46,417 nt of DNA from an uncultured Prevotella sp. (GCA_958369755.1 CATXJC010000013.1:1-46417), one strand, 5' to 3'. Counted from the stretch's first letter, positions 8,062 through 16,945 are shown. Notes: generated by a model not told the origin, from the sequence alone. Numbers and translations are program-made.

Positions 8062-9978
8062 CTATGTCATGACCAGATCCAAGTCCTTTGTGAGTTTTTT
8101 CATCGCAGGGTTCTTCTCCATAAGAAGTTCCAGAACTTCATTCTTGGTCAGGACCTTGCCCACCTCTTCCTGGTCGGCAAGGCGGTAGGTGATGCTCAGT
8201 TCGCTGTTGTGAAGACCTAAGACGAAAGTCTTGAGAATGCGGTTCTTGATGTTCAAAACGTCGTCTAGCAAGAGCTGGTTGTTGATGATAACCTCTATCT
8301 GCGGATAGTTGGTTATCTTCGGTACAATACTCTTCATGCGGTTGGCTAAGCCTATGAAATCCAGCTTGTTCTGCATTCTCATGCACATACTGAACCATGT
8401 TGCTTCCACCTGCTCCTGGGTGAACTCGTTCTGGTCGCCCGTGATGGTCGCTTTTTCCTCATTGGTATCATCATACGGACTGTGCAGGCGGCGCTGGTTC
8501 TCCTCCCTCTTCTTCAGGTTAGAGAAAGTCATGCCTATGCCGCCCAGCTTGATATTCTTGAGTCGTGGCTTGTGAGGCAATGCAGCATCAGTAGCAGCTC
8601 CGGCAGCGGCTGAGCCTTCTGGAGAGGCAGATGCGGCTGCGGTGGCAGATGCAGAATAAGATGCAGCATTAGAGGCTGCAGAAGCGGCTGTCGGTGCCCC
8701 TGACGAAGGCACAGCAGTAGCTGTAGCAGCAGACGCTCCCGGCTGTGATGACCGGTTTTCGCTGCTGCCGGAAGGCTCAGAACCTGCACCCTGAGAGGCA
8801 AGCTTAGACTGAGCCAGGAGTTTCTGAAACAGGGATTTTAATCTATTGGGCGTACGCCCCGCACTAGGCACATCCTGATCCTCGGGCTGCGTAATCTGGC
8901 CTATCTGTATCAGGGTGAGCTCTACCAGTAATCGCTTGTTGCTGCTGGCGCGGTAATGGATATCGCACTGGTTCATCAGTTCCAGCGCCTTATATAAGAA
9001 AGGTGTAGGTGCCTTCAGTGCCTGAGCCTGGAACTTGGCTTTCTGGTCGTCGCTGGTTTCGAGCAGAGGCAGGGTCTGAGGGTCCTTTGCCATCATCACA
9101 TTGCGCACATGCTGGGCAAGACCCTGTATCATGTTGCCGCCATCGAAACCGCGGCTCAGAATGCCGTCGAGCGTTACCATCATCTCGGGCACCTTATTCT
9201 CCAGAGCCAGGTCTACTAGACGGAAATAGTTGTCGCTGTCGAGCACATTCAGGTCCTCGATCACCTTCTGGTAAGTGATGTTGCCCATGCAGAAGCTGGC
9301 AGCCTGGTCGAAGATAGAGAGGGCATCGCGCATACCTCCGTCAGCCTTTTCGGCTATCACGGCGAGCGCCTGCTCTTCATATTGTATGCCTTCCTTCTCA
9401 GCCACCATCTTCAGGTGGTTGATGGTATTGGCTACCGTCATTCGCTCGAAGTCGTAAATCTGACATCGGCTCAGGATGGTAGGCAGAATCTTATGCTTCT
9501 CGGTAGTGGCGAGGATGAAGATGACATGCTGAGGTGGCTCTTCCAGCGTCTTGAGAAAGGCGTTGAAGGCGGCTGTAGAGAGCATGTGGACCTCATCGAT
9601 GATAAACACCTTATACTTGCCTACCTGAGGCGGGATGCGGGTCTGCTCCATCAGAACCTTAATCTGGTCAACACCGTTGTTGCTGGCGGCATCCAGCTCG
9701 AAGATGTTGTAGGAACGCTGCTCATTGAAGGCACGGCAGCTCTCACATTCGTTGCATGCCTCGCCGTCTTCACGAGGGTGCTCGCAGTTGATTGCCTTCG
9801 CAAAAATGCGGGCACAAGTGGTTTTGCCCACACCTCTCGGACCGCAGAAAAGATAGGCGTGCGCCAGCTTGCCGCTCTTCACTGCATTCTTCAAAGTGGT
9901 GGTCAATGCACTCTGTCCGACAACCGAATCGAAGGTCATCGGACGGTACTTTCTTGCAGAAACTATATACTCTTCCAT
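8062..9978 (-). CDS. dnaX: DNA polymerase III subunit gamma/tau
   Basis: A 638-residue clamp-loader ATPase of the replisome. Visible are Walker A GPRGVGKT (46-53), a four-cysteine zinc module (C65, C75, C78, C81), Walker B/DEAD-like DEVH (128-131) and the sensor region TILSRCQIYDF. After the AAA+ and collar domains there is a low-complexity linker very rich in Ala and Ser (about 405-475), then a C-terminal tau-like domain. I found no clear A6G slippery site for a gamma frameshift; only a five-A run is present near 8450. The start is the ATG at 9978. The promoter overlaps that of the divergent DivIC-like gene. Confidence 0.96.
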   Translation of the reverse strand: MEEYIVSARKYRPMTFDSVVGQSALTTTLKNAVKSGKLAHAYLFCGPRGVGKTTCARIFAKAINCEHPREDGEACNECESCRAFNEQRSYNIFELDAASNNGVDQIKVLMEQTRIPPQVGKYKVFIIDEVHMLSTAAFNAFLKTLEEPPQHVIFILATTEKHKILPTILSRCQIYDFERMTVANTINHLKMVAEKEGIQYEEQALAVIAEKADGGMRDALSIFDQAASFCMGNITYQKVIEDLNVLDSDNYFRLVDLALENKVPEMMVTLDGILSRGFDGGNMIQGLAQHVRNVMMAKDPQTLPLLETSDDQKAKFQAQALKAPTPFLYKALELMNQCDIHYRASSNKRLLVELTLIQIGQITQPEDQDVPSAGRTPNRLKSLFQKLLAQSKLASQGAGSEPSGSSENRSSQPGASAATATAVPSSGAPTAASAASNAASYSASATAAASASPEGSAAAGAATDAALPHKPRLKNIKLGGIGMTFSNLKKREENQRRLHSPYDDTNEEKATITGDQNEFTQEQVEATWFSMCMRMQNKLDFIGLANRMKSIVPKITNYPQIEVIINNQLLLDDVLNIKNRILKTFVLGLHNSELSITYRLADQEEVGKVLTKNEVLELLMEKNPAMKKLTKDLDLVMT

Positions 9979-10000
9979 TATTTTTTCTTAATTGATGATG

Positions 10001-10032
10001 CAAAGATAACAAAAAAATATTATCTTTGCAAA
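10001..10032 (-). promoter_or_regulatory. dnaX promoter
   Basis: On the minus strand TTTG (10032-10029), a 20-bp spacer and TATCTTTG (10008-10001), 23 bp before the dnaX ATG. The -7 box of the opposite gene (10021-10028) lies inside its spacer. Confidence 0.8.
10021..10028 (+). promoter_or_regulatory. -7 box of the DivIC-like gene
   Basis: TATCTTTG on the plus strand, 18 bp before the ATG at 10047, with no clear -33 TTTG. It abuts the -33 of the divergent dnaX promoter, so both cannot easily be occupied at once. Confidence 0.65.
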
Positions 10033-10046
10033 CAAATTCGGAAGAA

Positions 10047-10394
10047 ATGAGTAAAAAACTTGGTATTATATGGAATTATCTCGCTCATTATAAGTATCTT
10101 ATAGTGATTGTAGCGGGTGTTCTGGTAGTTGGTGTAGTTGACGACAATAGTGTAAGACAGCACATTAAGTACCAGATAGAGATAGCTACGCTCCGTTCGG
10201 AGATAGAAAAGTATCGTGAGCAGTATGAAAACGACAAGCATACCCTGCGCGATATGCAGCATGGTGCGCGGGCATTTGAGAAGATAGCCCGCCAGCGTTA
10301 TTTCATGAAGGCTGATGATGAAGATATCTTTGTATTGAGTTCGGATATTCCGGAAAAAACTAACGAACAAGACGAAAATGAAACAATTGAGTAA
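10047..10394 (+). CDS. DivIC/FtsB-like septum formation protein
   Basis: A 115-residue bitopic membrane protein: short cytoplasmic N-terminus, one membrane segment (about 17-34, YLIVIVAGVLVVGVV) and a coiled coil (about 43-85) with heptad-spaced hydrophobics, ending in the FEKIARQRYFMKADDEDIF region typical of FtsB/DivIC. In this family the protein joins FtsL and FtsQ/DivIB at the divisome. An in-frame ATG at 10026 lies inside the -7 promoter box, so the ATG at 10047 is the likely start. It overlaps the next gene by 17 bp, implying coupled translation. Confidence 0.85.
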   Translation: MSKKLGIIWNYLAHYKYLIVIVAGVLVVGVVDDNSVRQHIKYQIEIATLRSEIEKYREQYENDKHTLRDMQHGARAFEKIARQRYFMKADDEDIFVLSSDIPEKTNEQDENETIE

Positions 10395-10803
10395 ACTGGA
10401 AAGTGCTATTTTCTTGCTGGGCGGCGTGCTGATGGTTGTCGGTGCGGCTTGCTTCGCATTTGGTTTTTCACATCCGCAACTGGTGCAGGTAACGAGCTGG
10501 GGGTTCCTGCTGGGCACCATACTCTTCAGTGTAATGCAGGCGATGCAGTTCTATGAGGGACCTTCGCTGGTAATCCACCGCCTGAAGCGCATGCAGTATG
10601 TAGCAGACATCTTCTTCGTGCTCTCAGGCATCTCGATGGTAGATACGGTGTATGCTTTCCTGCGCCGCTGGTTTGAGAATTATGAGACCTATATCACCTA
10701 TTTCTATAATAAGTGGGTAGTCTTCCTCCTCATCGCAGCCCTGCTGGAGCTGTATACCACGCATCGCATCTCTCATGAACTGAAGAAGGAAAACAATCAG
10801 TAA
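10378..10803 (+). CDS. Four-helix membrane protein of unknown function
   Basis: A 141-residue protein with four predicted membrane segments (about 10-30, 37-55, 73-91, 112-128) and a charged C-terminal tail. I do not recognise a named domain. Its start overlaps the end of the DivIC-like gene by 17 bp, so the two are almost surely one transcript; a link to the envelope or division is only suggested by this. It ends in TAA at 10801-10803. Confidence 0.8.
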   Translation: MKQLSKLESAIFLLGGVLMVVGAACFAFGFSHPQLVQVTSWGFLLGTILFSVMQAMQFYEGPSLVIHRLKRMQYVADIFFVLSGISMVDTVYAFLRRWFENYETYITYFYNKWVVFLLIAALLELYTTHRISHELKKENNQ

Positions 10804-10919
10804 TATAGAAAGGACGAGAAAAAAGCTTTCGGTGGCCAATAGGAGTGCAAACAAAACATAAATCTTGTAAGAATGAATTAAATTGCTGCAATTTATTTCG
10901 TCAGTTCAAATTAAGATTG

Positions 10920-10927
10920 TACTTTTG
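10920..10927 (+). promoter_or_regulatory. Promoter of the DUF4369 lipoprotein gene
   Basis: TACTTTTG, with TTTC at 10896-10899 after a 20-bp spacing as a one-mismatch -33, 26 bp before the ATG at 10954. Confidence 0.6.
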
Positions 10928-10953
10928 TTCACCGAAAGTGATATAGATAGCTT

Positions 10954-11778
10954 ATGAATAGAATATTTTACGCATTCATTGCCTTGATGGCACTTGCATC
11001 TTGTGCCAACAGTTACGATATCTCGGGTACTTCTAACGTAAGTACTCTGGACGGACGTATGCTGTACCTTAAGATACTGGAAAACAACGATTTCAAGAAC
11101 GTGGATTCTTGCGATGTAGTGCACGGACAGTTCCATTTTCAGGGTTCTGTCGACTCTATGAAGATGGCGAATATCTTCATGGATGATGACCCTGTGCTGC
11201 CGCTGGTGCTGGAGAGTGGAAGCATTACGGTGAAGCTCGATGATACACAGCAGGTGGTAAGCGGTACTCCTATGAACGATAAACTCTTCGGATTCTTCAA
11301 GAAATACCAGCAGATTCAGAATCAGTTGCGCGAACTGGTACACAAGCACGACCAGGCTATCATGAACGGTAGCGATATGGTGGCTGTCAACAAGCATCTG
11401 AACGAGGAATCCATCCGCCTCTCTGAGCAGGAAGACAAGCTCATCACTTCGTTTGTTACCGACAACTTCAACAATGTGCTGGGACCGGGCGTCTTCTTCC
11501 TCGTTACAATGGGCAACCAGTATCCGATGCTCTCTCCTTGGATTGAGGATATCATGAGCAAGGCTACCGACTATTTCAAAAATGATCCTTATGTAAAGGA
11601 CTATTATAAGAAAGCTCAAGAAAATCAGGAGATTATGAATGGTACCCGAGATGCGCAGAGCGGCATGCAGCCAGAGATGGAAGCGGCTCCACAGGTAAAT
11701 CCTGATGCGGCTCCGGCACCTACAGCCAACGAACTGGCTGCGCCTACGATTCCTCAAAAACAGGAAGGTCAGGAGTAG
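10954..11778 (+). CDS. DUF4369 lipoprotein lacking a thioredoxin domain
   Basis: A 274-residue lipoprotein. The signal peptide MNRIFYAFIALMALASC has a lipobox with the acylated Cys at 17. Residues about 22-130 resemble DUF4369 (beta-sandwich with DGRMLYLKILENNDFKNVDSCDVVHGQFHFQGSV), the module usually found in front of a thioredoxin/AhpC-type domain in Bacteroidetes thiol-disulfide oxidoreductases. Here no CxxC-bearing thioredoxin domain follows: a helical region (about 120-220) is followed by a Pro/Ala/Glu-rich tail. It is probably in the periplasm or on an envelope membrane. Function is unknown. Confidence 0.85.
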   Translation: MNRIFYAFIALMALASCANSYDISGTSNVSTLDGRMLYLKILENNDFKNVDSCDVVHGQFHFQGSVDSMKMANIFMDDDPVLPLVLESGSITVKLDDTQQVVSGTPMNDKLFGFFKKYQQIQNQLRELVHKHDQAIMNGSDMVAVNKHLNEESIRLSEQEDKLITSFVTDNFNNVLGPGVFFLVTMGNQYPMLSPWIEDIMSKATDYFKNDPYVKDYYKKAQENQEIMNGTRDAQSGMQPEMEAAPQVNPDAAPAPTANELAAPTIPQKQEGQE

Positions 11779-11847
11779 AAACAGGGCTCTTTCAAGGTCT
11801 TGGGCATTAACATCTTGTAAAACTCTTCATTTTATAAGTTTAGTAAT

Positions 11848-13182
11848 ATGAAATTAATCAAGAATGGAACCATTATAAATGAGGGTCGCTCTTTTGTGGG
11901 CGACCTGTTGTTGGATGGTGAATTTATCAAGGAGATATATGAAGGCGAGGCACCCCGTGGCAATTACGATGAAGTCATCGATGCCTCGGGGTGTTTTGTT
12001 TTGCCGGGTGTGATTGATGATCATGTTCACTTCCGTGAGCCGGGACTTACGCAGAAGGCTGACATCGAGAGCGAAAGCCGCGCTGCTGCCTTTGGTGGTG
12101 TGACCAGTTATTTTGAGATGCCTAACACGGTACCTCAGACTACCACTCTGGAGGCTTGGCAGGCAAAGCGGCAGCTGGGCGCTGAGAAGAGTCATGTGAA
12201 CTACGGCTTCTTCTTTGGTGCTACCAATGATAATGTAAATGATTTTGAGCAGCTCGATACGCATCGTGTTCCGGGAATCAAGCTCTTTATGGGCTCCAGT
12301 ACGGGCAATATGCTGGTGGATAAATATGAGGCGCTGCAGGCTATCTTCAAGAAGGCGAAAGAGCTGGATTTGCCGGTGATGACCCACTGTGAGGATACCG
12401 AAATCATTAACCGTAACATGCAGCTGGCTAAGCAGAAATGGGGTGAGGACCCTGCCGTAGAACATCATCCGGAAATACGCAGCGAGGAGGCTTGCTATGA
12501 AAGCAGCCGTCTGGCGGTGCAGCTGGCTAAGGAAAGCGGTGCGCATCTACATATCGCTCACGTTACTACGGCTAAGGAACTGGAGTTCTTCGGTAAGGAT
12601 GAAAATATTACAGGCGAGGCTGTTGTGGCTCATCTCATGTTCTCGGATAAAGATTACGCTGTGAAGGGCGCACGCATCAAATGCAACCCTGCAGTAAAGA
12701 CCGCTGCTGACCGCGAGGCTTTGCGTAAGGCGCTGAGTAATGGTAAGATAACTGTAGTAGGTACTGATCATGCTCCTCATCAGTTGAAGGATAAGCAGGG
12801 CGGTTGTGCCAAGGCTGCATCAGGTATGCCGATGGTACAGTTCTCGCTGGTAAGCATGCTGAAACTTGTTGACGAAAAGGTAATCAGTATCGAGCGTCTG
12901 GTTGAACTGATGTGCCATAATCCAGCCCGTCTGTTCCATATCAGTCAGCGCGGCTTCCTGCGTCCGGGTTATAAGGCAGATGTCGTTGTGGTGCGCAAGG
13001 GAGAGCCTTGGAAGGTGACCGAAGAGGTGATTCAGAGCAAGTGTAAATGGAGCCCTGTAGAGGGTGACGAGTTTGCATGGAAAGTGGAACAGACTTTCTG
13101 TAACGGTCGTCTGATCTACGACAAAGGCGTGTTTGATGCCGCTTGCAGAGGAGAGGAACTGGAGTTCAGAAACAATTCCTGA
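11848..13182 (+). CDS. pyrC: Dihydroorotase
   Basis: A 444-residue amidohydrolase of the class I dihydroorotase type, which cyclises carbamoyl aspartate to dihydroorotate in pyrimidine synthesis. The metal motif DDHVHFREPG is at residues 57-66, the MPNT substrate segment follows, and the catalytic Asp lies in VGTDHAPH. Further metal-site histidines are in THCEDTE and HIAHVTT. Length fits the family. Allantoinase or hydantoinase is the main alternative, but the FREPG and MPNT pattern favours dihydroorotase. It heads a run of closely spaced plus-strand genes. Confidence 0.93.
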   Translation: MKLIKNGTIINEGRSFVGDLLLDGEFIKEIYEGEAPRGNYDEVIDASGCFVLPGVIDDHVHFREPGLTQKADIESESRAAAFGGVTSYFEMPNTVPQTTTLEAWQAKRQLGAEKSHVNYGFFFGATNDNVNDFEQLDTHRVPGIKLFMGSSTGNMLVDKYEALQAIFKKAKELDLPVMTHCEDTEIINRNMQLAKQKWGEDPAVEHHPEIRSEEACYESSRLAVQLAKESGAHLHIAHVTTAKELEFFGKDENITGEAVVAHLMFSDKDYAVKGARIKCNPAVKTAADREALRKALSNGKITVVGTDHAPHQLKDKQGGCAKAASGMPMVQFSLVSMLKLVDEKVISIERLVELMCHNPARLFHISQRGFLRPGYKADVVVVRKGEPWKVTEEVIQSKCKWSPVEGDEFAWKVEQTFCNGRLIYDKGVFDAACRGEELEFRNNS

Positions 13183-13228
13183 AAAGAGGGAAATCTTACG
13201 GGAATTGTAAAATAAAATATCGTATCGG

Positions 13229-14050
13229 ATGCGAAAAATAGTATACAATATAAGCGAAATTGAGCCATATATCAACTGGCTATATTTCTATCATGCCTGG
13301 GGATTGAGCGGCAAACCTCGAGAGGAAAAGGAAAAAATGAAGGCTGAGGCGCTCGATATGCTCCATTCATGGGAAGGCGAATATCATACCTATGCCGTCT
13401 TCGGACTCTTCGAGGCGAACAGCGAGGGGGATGATATCTGGCTGGAAGGGCAGAAAGTCCGCTTCCCGATGCTCCGACAGCAGCATCCGGCGGCTCAGGG
13501 AGAACCCAATCTCTGTCTGGCTGATTTCATCCGTCCTTTGGGCAGCGGAATAACAGACCGGCTGGGTATCTTCTGCACGACGGTAGATGGCGGTCTGGAG
13601 AAGAAATATCGCTCGGACGACTACCTCAATATGATGGCACAGACACTCTGCGACCGATTGGCTGAAGCCACGGCAGAGAAGTTGCACGAAGAGGTGAGAC
13701 GCAGCATCTGGGGCTATGCTCCCGACGAGCAGCTGAGCATCGAAGACCAGCATCTGGAGCGCTATCAGGGCATCCGTCCGGCTATAGGATATCCTTCGCT
13801 GCCCGATACCAGTGCCAACTTCATCATCGACCAGCTCATCGATATGAGTCAGGTGGGCATCCGGCTCACCACAAGCGGAATGATGACGCCTCATGCCAGT
13901 GTCTCGGGGCTGATGTTTGCACATCCCAAGTCGCGGTATTTCGAACTGGGACGGATAGGAGACGACCAGCTTCGCGACTATGCACAGCGCAGAGGAGTGC
14001 CCGTGCAGGCAATGAAAACGTATCTTCAATCAAGTTTGATCAAGAAATGA
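13229..14050 (+). CDS. Stand-alone MetH reactivation (AdoMet-binding) domain protein
   Basis: A 273-residue protein matching only the C-terminal activation domain of cobalamin-dependent methionine synthase. It has the AdoMet-binding signature RPAIGYPSLPD and the later segment ASVSGLMFAHPKSRYFELGRIG, both counterparts of E. coli MetH residues beyond about 900. No homocysteine-, folate- or cobalamin-binding module is present, so the catalytic part would be encoded elsewhere. The domain allows reductive methylation of oxidised B12 with AdoMet. The last codons overlap the next gene (ATGA at 14047). Confidence 0.9.
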   Translation: MRKIVYNISEIEPYINWLYFYHAWGLSGKPREEKEKMKAEALDMLHSWEGEYHTYAVFGLFEANSEGDDIWLEGQKVRFPMLRQQHPAAQGEPNLCLADFIRPLGSGITDRLGIFCTTVDGGLEKKYRSDDYLNMMAQTLCDRLAEATAEKLHEEVRRSIWGYAPDEQLSIEDQHLERYQGIRPAIGYPSLPDTSANFIIDQLIDMSQVGIRLTTSGMMTPHASVSGLMFAHPKSRYFELGRIGDDQLRDYAQRRGVPVQAMKTYLQSSLIKK

Positions 14051-15264
14051 TAGCAAGAATATTGATACCCGTAGTGGTATTCACCCTGTTGCCGTATCTG
14101 TGGATATATAAAAGGTATGGCAAGTTACGGCTGAAGAGTCTCTGGCAGCGGGTGCTCTTCTGGTTGCCGGCTTTCGTGGTTATCGCCTACAGCGCGTATA
14201 TCACGATACTGCCCAACTTCCTGCCACGCAATCCGGTGCTCATCGACATCTGGTTTGTGATGATGGCAGTATGTGCAGTTCCGCAGTTTGTCTTCAGCCT
14301 GTTCAGTCTCTTCGGTTGGTGCTGTATGCGGCTCCTTCACGGACATCGCAACTGGGGCAAGCTCCTCGGACTGGTAGTGGGAGTGGTGGCGTTCTTCTGC
14401 TTTATCTACGGATTTACCGAAGGATTTCCTAAGATGCAGGTCAAGCGAATCACCGTCTATGTACCCAATCTGCCGAAGTCTTTCGAGGGCTATCGCATCG
14501 TTCAGTTCAGCGACATCCATCTCGGGTCATACTATGGCTGGCGTGGTCATCTGCCTCAGCGCGATATCGACAGCATCAATGCCGAAAAACCTGATCTGAT
14601 TTGCTTTACGGGTGATTTACAGAATGTTACGCCCGATGAACTGCCTGAGTATCAGGCGCTGCTCAGCAGTCTGAAAGCCAGAGATGGCGTGATGAGTGTG
14701 CTGGGCAATCACGATTACACCTATTATATGGATGTAGATGACGAGCAGGAGATAGCTGCGCTCGAGAAGCGGATGCAGGACTTCCAGCGGAGTTGCGGAT
14801 GGCGCCTGCTGATGAATGAGCATGTGGCGGTGCATAGAGGCGCTGACAGCATCTATGTGGCTGGTACAGAGAACTATGACAAGCCAAAGCGCACTAACGT
14901 AAGGAAGGCGCTGTATGGCATCAGACCGGGCTCTTTCGTGCTGATGCTGCAGCATATTCCGAAGCAATGGCGCGAGACCTGGCCTTCTACTATTAATAAG
15001 GAGAAGGATGAGGATGGCGATGTGATAGGACCTGACAGGAAGGATTCGCTGGTCGTAGCACCGCAGCTTACGCTGAGCGGTCATACGCATGCGGGGCAGA
15101 TCAGCGTACTGGGCTTGCGTCCGTCGATGTTTACTCCTTATGATTATGGCCTCTTCGAGGAGGAGGGTTGCCAGCTCTATACCACATCGGGTCTGGGCGG
15201 TACCGTTCCAATCCGCATAGGGGCTACGGCAGAAATCGTGGTCATCACACTCAAAAGAAAATGA
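14047..15264 (+). CDS. Membrane-anchored metallophosphoesterase (YkuE-like)
   Basis: A 405-residue protein. Four hydrophobic segments fill residues 1-125. The calcineurin-like phosphoesterase domain follows with SDIH (155-158), TGD (188-190), GNHD (220-223) and SGHTHAGQ (from 344), which are the di-metal ligands of the family. It resembles YkuE/YaeI-type enzymes that act on lipid-linked or UDP-linked phosphate esters; the substrate is not predictable here. It overlaps the preceding gene by 4 bp. The acyltransferase gene 60 bp downstream suggests a membrane-lipid context. Confidence 0.88.
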   Translation: MIARILIPVVVFTLLPYLWIYKRYGKLRLKSLWQRVLFWLPAFVVIAYSAYITILPNFLPRNPVLIDIWFVMMAVCAVPQFVFSLFSLFGWCCMRLLHGHRNWGKLLGLVVGVVAFFCFIYGFTEGFPKMQVKRITVYVPNLPKSFEGYRIVQFSDIHLGSYYGWRGHLPQRDIDSINAEKPDLICFTGDLQNVTPDELPEYQALLSSLKARDGVMSVLGNHDYTYYMDVDDEQEIAALEKRMQDFQRSCGWRLLMNEHVAVHRGADSIYVAGTENYDKPKRTNVRKALYGIRPGSFVLMLQHIPKQWRETWPSTINKEKDEDGDVIGPDRKDSLVVAPQLTLSGHTHAGQISVLGLRPSMFTPYDYGLFEEEGCQLYTTSGLGGTVPIRIGATAEIVVITLKRK

Positions 15265-15269
15265 GGAGT

Positions 15270-15304
15270 GTTAAATGTTGAATGTTAAATGTTGAGTGTT
15301 AAAT
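15270..15304 (+). repeat. Heptanucleotide tandem repeat, 5 units
   Basis: Units are GTTAAAT, GTTGAAT, GTTAAAT, GTTGAGT, GTTAAAT with no interruption. The array starts 5 bp after the metallophosphoesterase stop and ends 19 bp before the acyltransferase start. Confidence 0.85.
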
Positions 15305-15323
15305 TATTCATTCTTAATAAAAA

Positions 15324-16082
15324 ATGAAGTACTTATATCGTCTGTATCAACTTGTTATATGCTTGCCTATCCTCTTGTTGGCTAGCGTTTTAACCAGTTT
15401 AACTACTGTTTTGGGATGTATGCTGGGCAATGGCCATTTCTGGGGCTATTATCCCGGCAAGTATTGGGCTTGGCTTTGGGTCCGCATCCTCCTCCTGCCT
15501 GTAAAGGTGGAGGGACGTGAGCATCTCAAGAAGAACCAGAGTTATGTTTTCGTGGCCAATCATCAGGGCGCTTTCGATATCTTCCTGATTTACGGCTTCT
15601 TGGGCAGAAACTTCAAGTGGATGATGAAGAAGGGCTTGCGCAAAGTGCCTCTCATCGGTATCGCCTGTGAGTATGCGCACCACATCTTTGTAGACAAGAG
15701 CGGACCTTCTAAGATCCGTGCTTCTTATGACCGTGCTCGCGAGGTGCTTAAAGAGGGCATGTCGCTGGTGGTATTCCCTGAAGGTGCCCGCACGTTTACG
15801 GGTCACATGGGCGTGTTCCGCCGCGGCGCTTTCATGCTTGCCGATGAACTGCAGTTGCCGGTATGTCCGCTTACCATCAATGGCAGTTTTGATGTGAAGC
15901 CTCGCATGAAGGACATCTACTGGGCTTTCTGGCATCCTCTGAAGCTCACCATTCATGAGCCTATCGAGCCGATAGGCAAGGGAGCTGACAATATCAAGAA
16001 CCAGATGAACAAGAGCTATGAGGCGATCATGAACGGACTTGACAAGAAATATCAGGGTTTTGTAGAGAATCCGGACCAATAA
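15324..16082 (+). CDS. plsC: 1-acyl-sn-glycerol-3-phosphate acyltransferase (PlsC family)
   Basis: A 252-residue inner-membrane acyltransferase. Hydrophobic segments occupy about 5-35 and 48-60. The catalytic NH(x4)D motif is NHQGAFD at 79-85 and the phosphate-binding FPEGART at 151-157, both diagnostic for the AGPAT family making phosphatidic acid. The start is the ATG at 15324, after the heptamer array. It lies in the same plus-strand run as the phosphoesterase. Confidence 0.92.
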   Translation: MKYLYRLYQLVICLPILLLASVLTSLTTVLGCMLGNGHFWGYYPGKYWAWLWVRILLLPVKVEGREHLKKNQSYVFVANHQGAFDIFLIYGFLGRNFKWMMKKGLRKVPLIGIACEYAHHIFVDKSGPSKIRASYDRAREVLKEGMSLVVFPEGARTFTGHMGVFRRGAFMLADELQLPVCPLTINGSFDVKPRMKDIYWAFWHPLKLTIHEPIEPIGKGADNIKNQMNKSYEAIMNGLDKKYQGFVENPDQ

Positions 16083-16095
16083 TTTCGGATTTTCG

Positions 16096-16126
16096 CTTGT
16101 TATTTCAAAAATAAGTTGTAATTTTG
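16096..16126 (+). promoter_or_regulatory. Promoter of the mannosyltransferase gene
   Basis: CTTG (16096-16099), a 19-bp spacer and TAATTTTG (16119-16126), 50 bp before the ATG at 16177. The same TTTTGCATCTG context recurs at 42358-42368. Confidence 0.7.
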
Positions 16127-16176
16127 CATCTGTATTACATTATATAGAATCAGAATCATTAAAATTATAAGAAGTT

Positions 16177-16917
16177 ATGAGTGATAGCATAGTAATCATT
16201 CCTACATATAATGAGAAGGAAAACATCGAGAAAATCATCCGTGCTGTCTTCGGTCTCGAAAAGCAGTTTGATATCCTCGTTATCGATGACGGAAGTCCTG
16301 ATGGTACTGCTGCCATTGTTAAGGGCTTGATGGCTAATGAGTTTGCCGGTCGTCTGCATATCCTGGAGCGTTCGGGTAAACTCGGTTTGGGTACAGCCTA
16401 TATCATGGGCTTCAAATGGTCATTGAAGCAGGGCTATGACTTCATCTTCGAGATGGATGCCGACTTCAGTCATGATCCTAATGATTTGCCACGTCTCTAT
16501 GCGGCAACTCACGATGAGGGGTATGATGTGGCTGTAGGCTCAAGATATATTTCGGGTGTGAACGTGGTCAACTGGCCTATCGGACGCGTATTGATGAGCT
16601 ATTTCGCTTCTAAATACGTACGTATCGTAACCGGATTTAAGGTGAATGATACCACAGCTGGATTCGTCTGCTACCGACGTAAGGTATTGGAAACCATAGA
16701 TTTGGATGCTATCCGCTTCAAGGGCTATGCTTTCCAGATAGAGATGAAATATACGGCTCATCGAATAGGTTTCAAGATCAAGGAGGTGCCTGTCATCTTT
16801 GTTAACCGTCGTGAAGGTGTGAGCAAGATGAGTGGTGGCATCTTTGGTGAGGCTTTCTTTGGCGTGATGCGACTGCGCCTGGATGGCTGGTTCAAGAAAT
16901 ATCCGAAGAAGGATTAA
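16177..16917 (+). CDS. Polyprenol-phosphate mannosyltransferase (DPM1-like GT2)
   Basis: A 246-residue family 2 glycosyltransferase of the dolichol-phosphate mannose synthase type. The nucleotide-sugar site shows IPTYNEKENIEKII near the N-terminus, VIDDGSPDGT (about 47-56) and the metal motif EMDADFSHDP (about 92-101). No C-terminal GtrA-like membrane domain is present, so it is the soluble/peripheral short form. It would load mannose (or another sugar) onto a polyprenol phosphate for envelope glycan or glycoprotein assembly. mfd follows 28 bp later. Confidence 0.92.
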   Translation: MSDSIVIIPTYNEKENIEKIIRAVFGLEKQFDILVIDDGSPDGTAAIVKGLMANEFAGRLHILERSGKLGLGTAYIMGFKWSLKQGYDFIFEMDADFSHDPNDLPRLYAATHDEGYDVAVGSRYISGVNVVNWPIGRVLMSYFASKYVRIVTGFKVNDTTAGFVCYRRKVLETIDLDAIRFKGYAFQIEMKYTAHRIGFKIKEVPVIFVNRREGVSKMSGGIFGEAFFGVMRLRLDGWFKKYPKKD

Positions 16918-16921
16918 TACT

Positions 16922-16942
16922 CAGTAATCACTAATCAGTACT
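16922..16942 (+). repeat. Short degenerate heptamer repeat, 3 units
   Basis: CAGTAAT, CACTAAT, CAGTACT, immediately after the mannosyltransferase stop and just before mfd. It is weaker than the other arrays but has the same 7-bp period and placement. Confidence 0.5.
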
Positions 16943-16945
16943 TGG

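Noticed and set aside
8445..8460. Programmed frameshift site for a short gamma form of DnaX
   Set aside because: The only A-run (five A before G on the coding strand) is one A short of the classic A6G heptamer, and there is no stem-loop of note.
10906..11757. 283-codon open frame on the minus strand
   Set aside because: Antisense to the DUF4369 lipoprotein gene, whose lipobox and promoter are clear.
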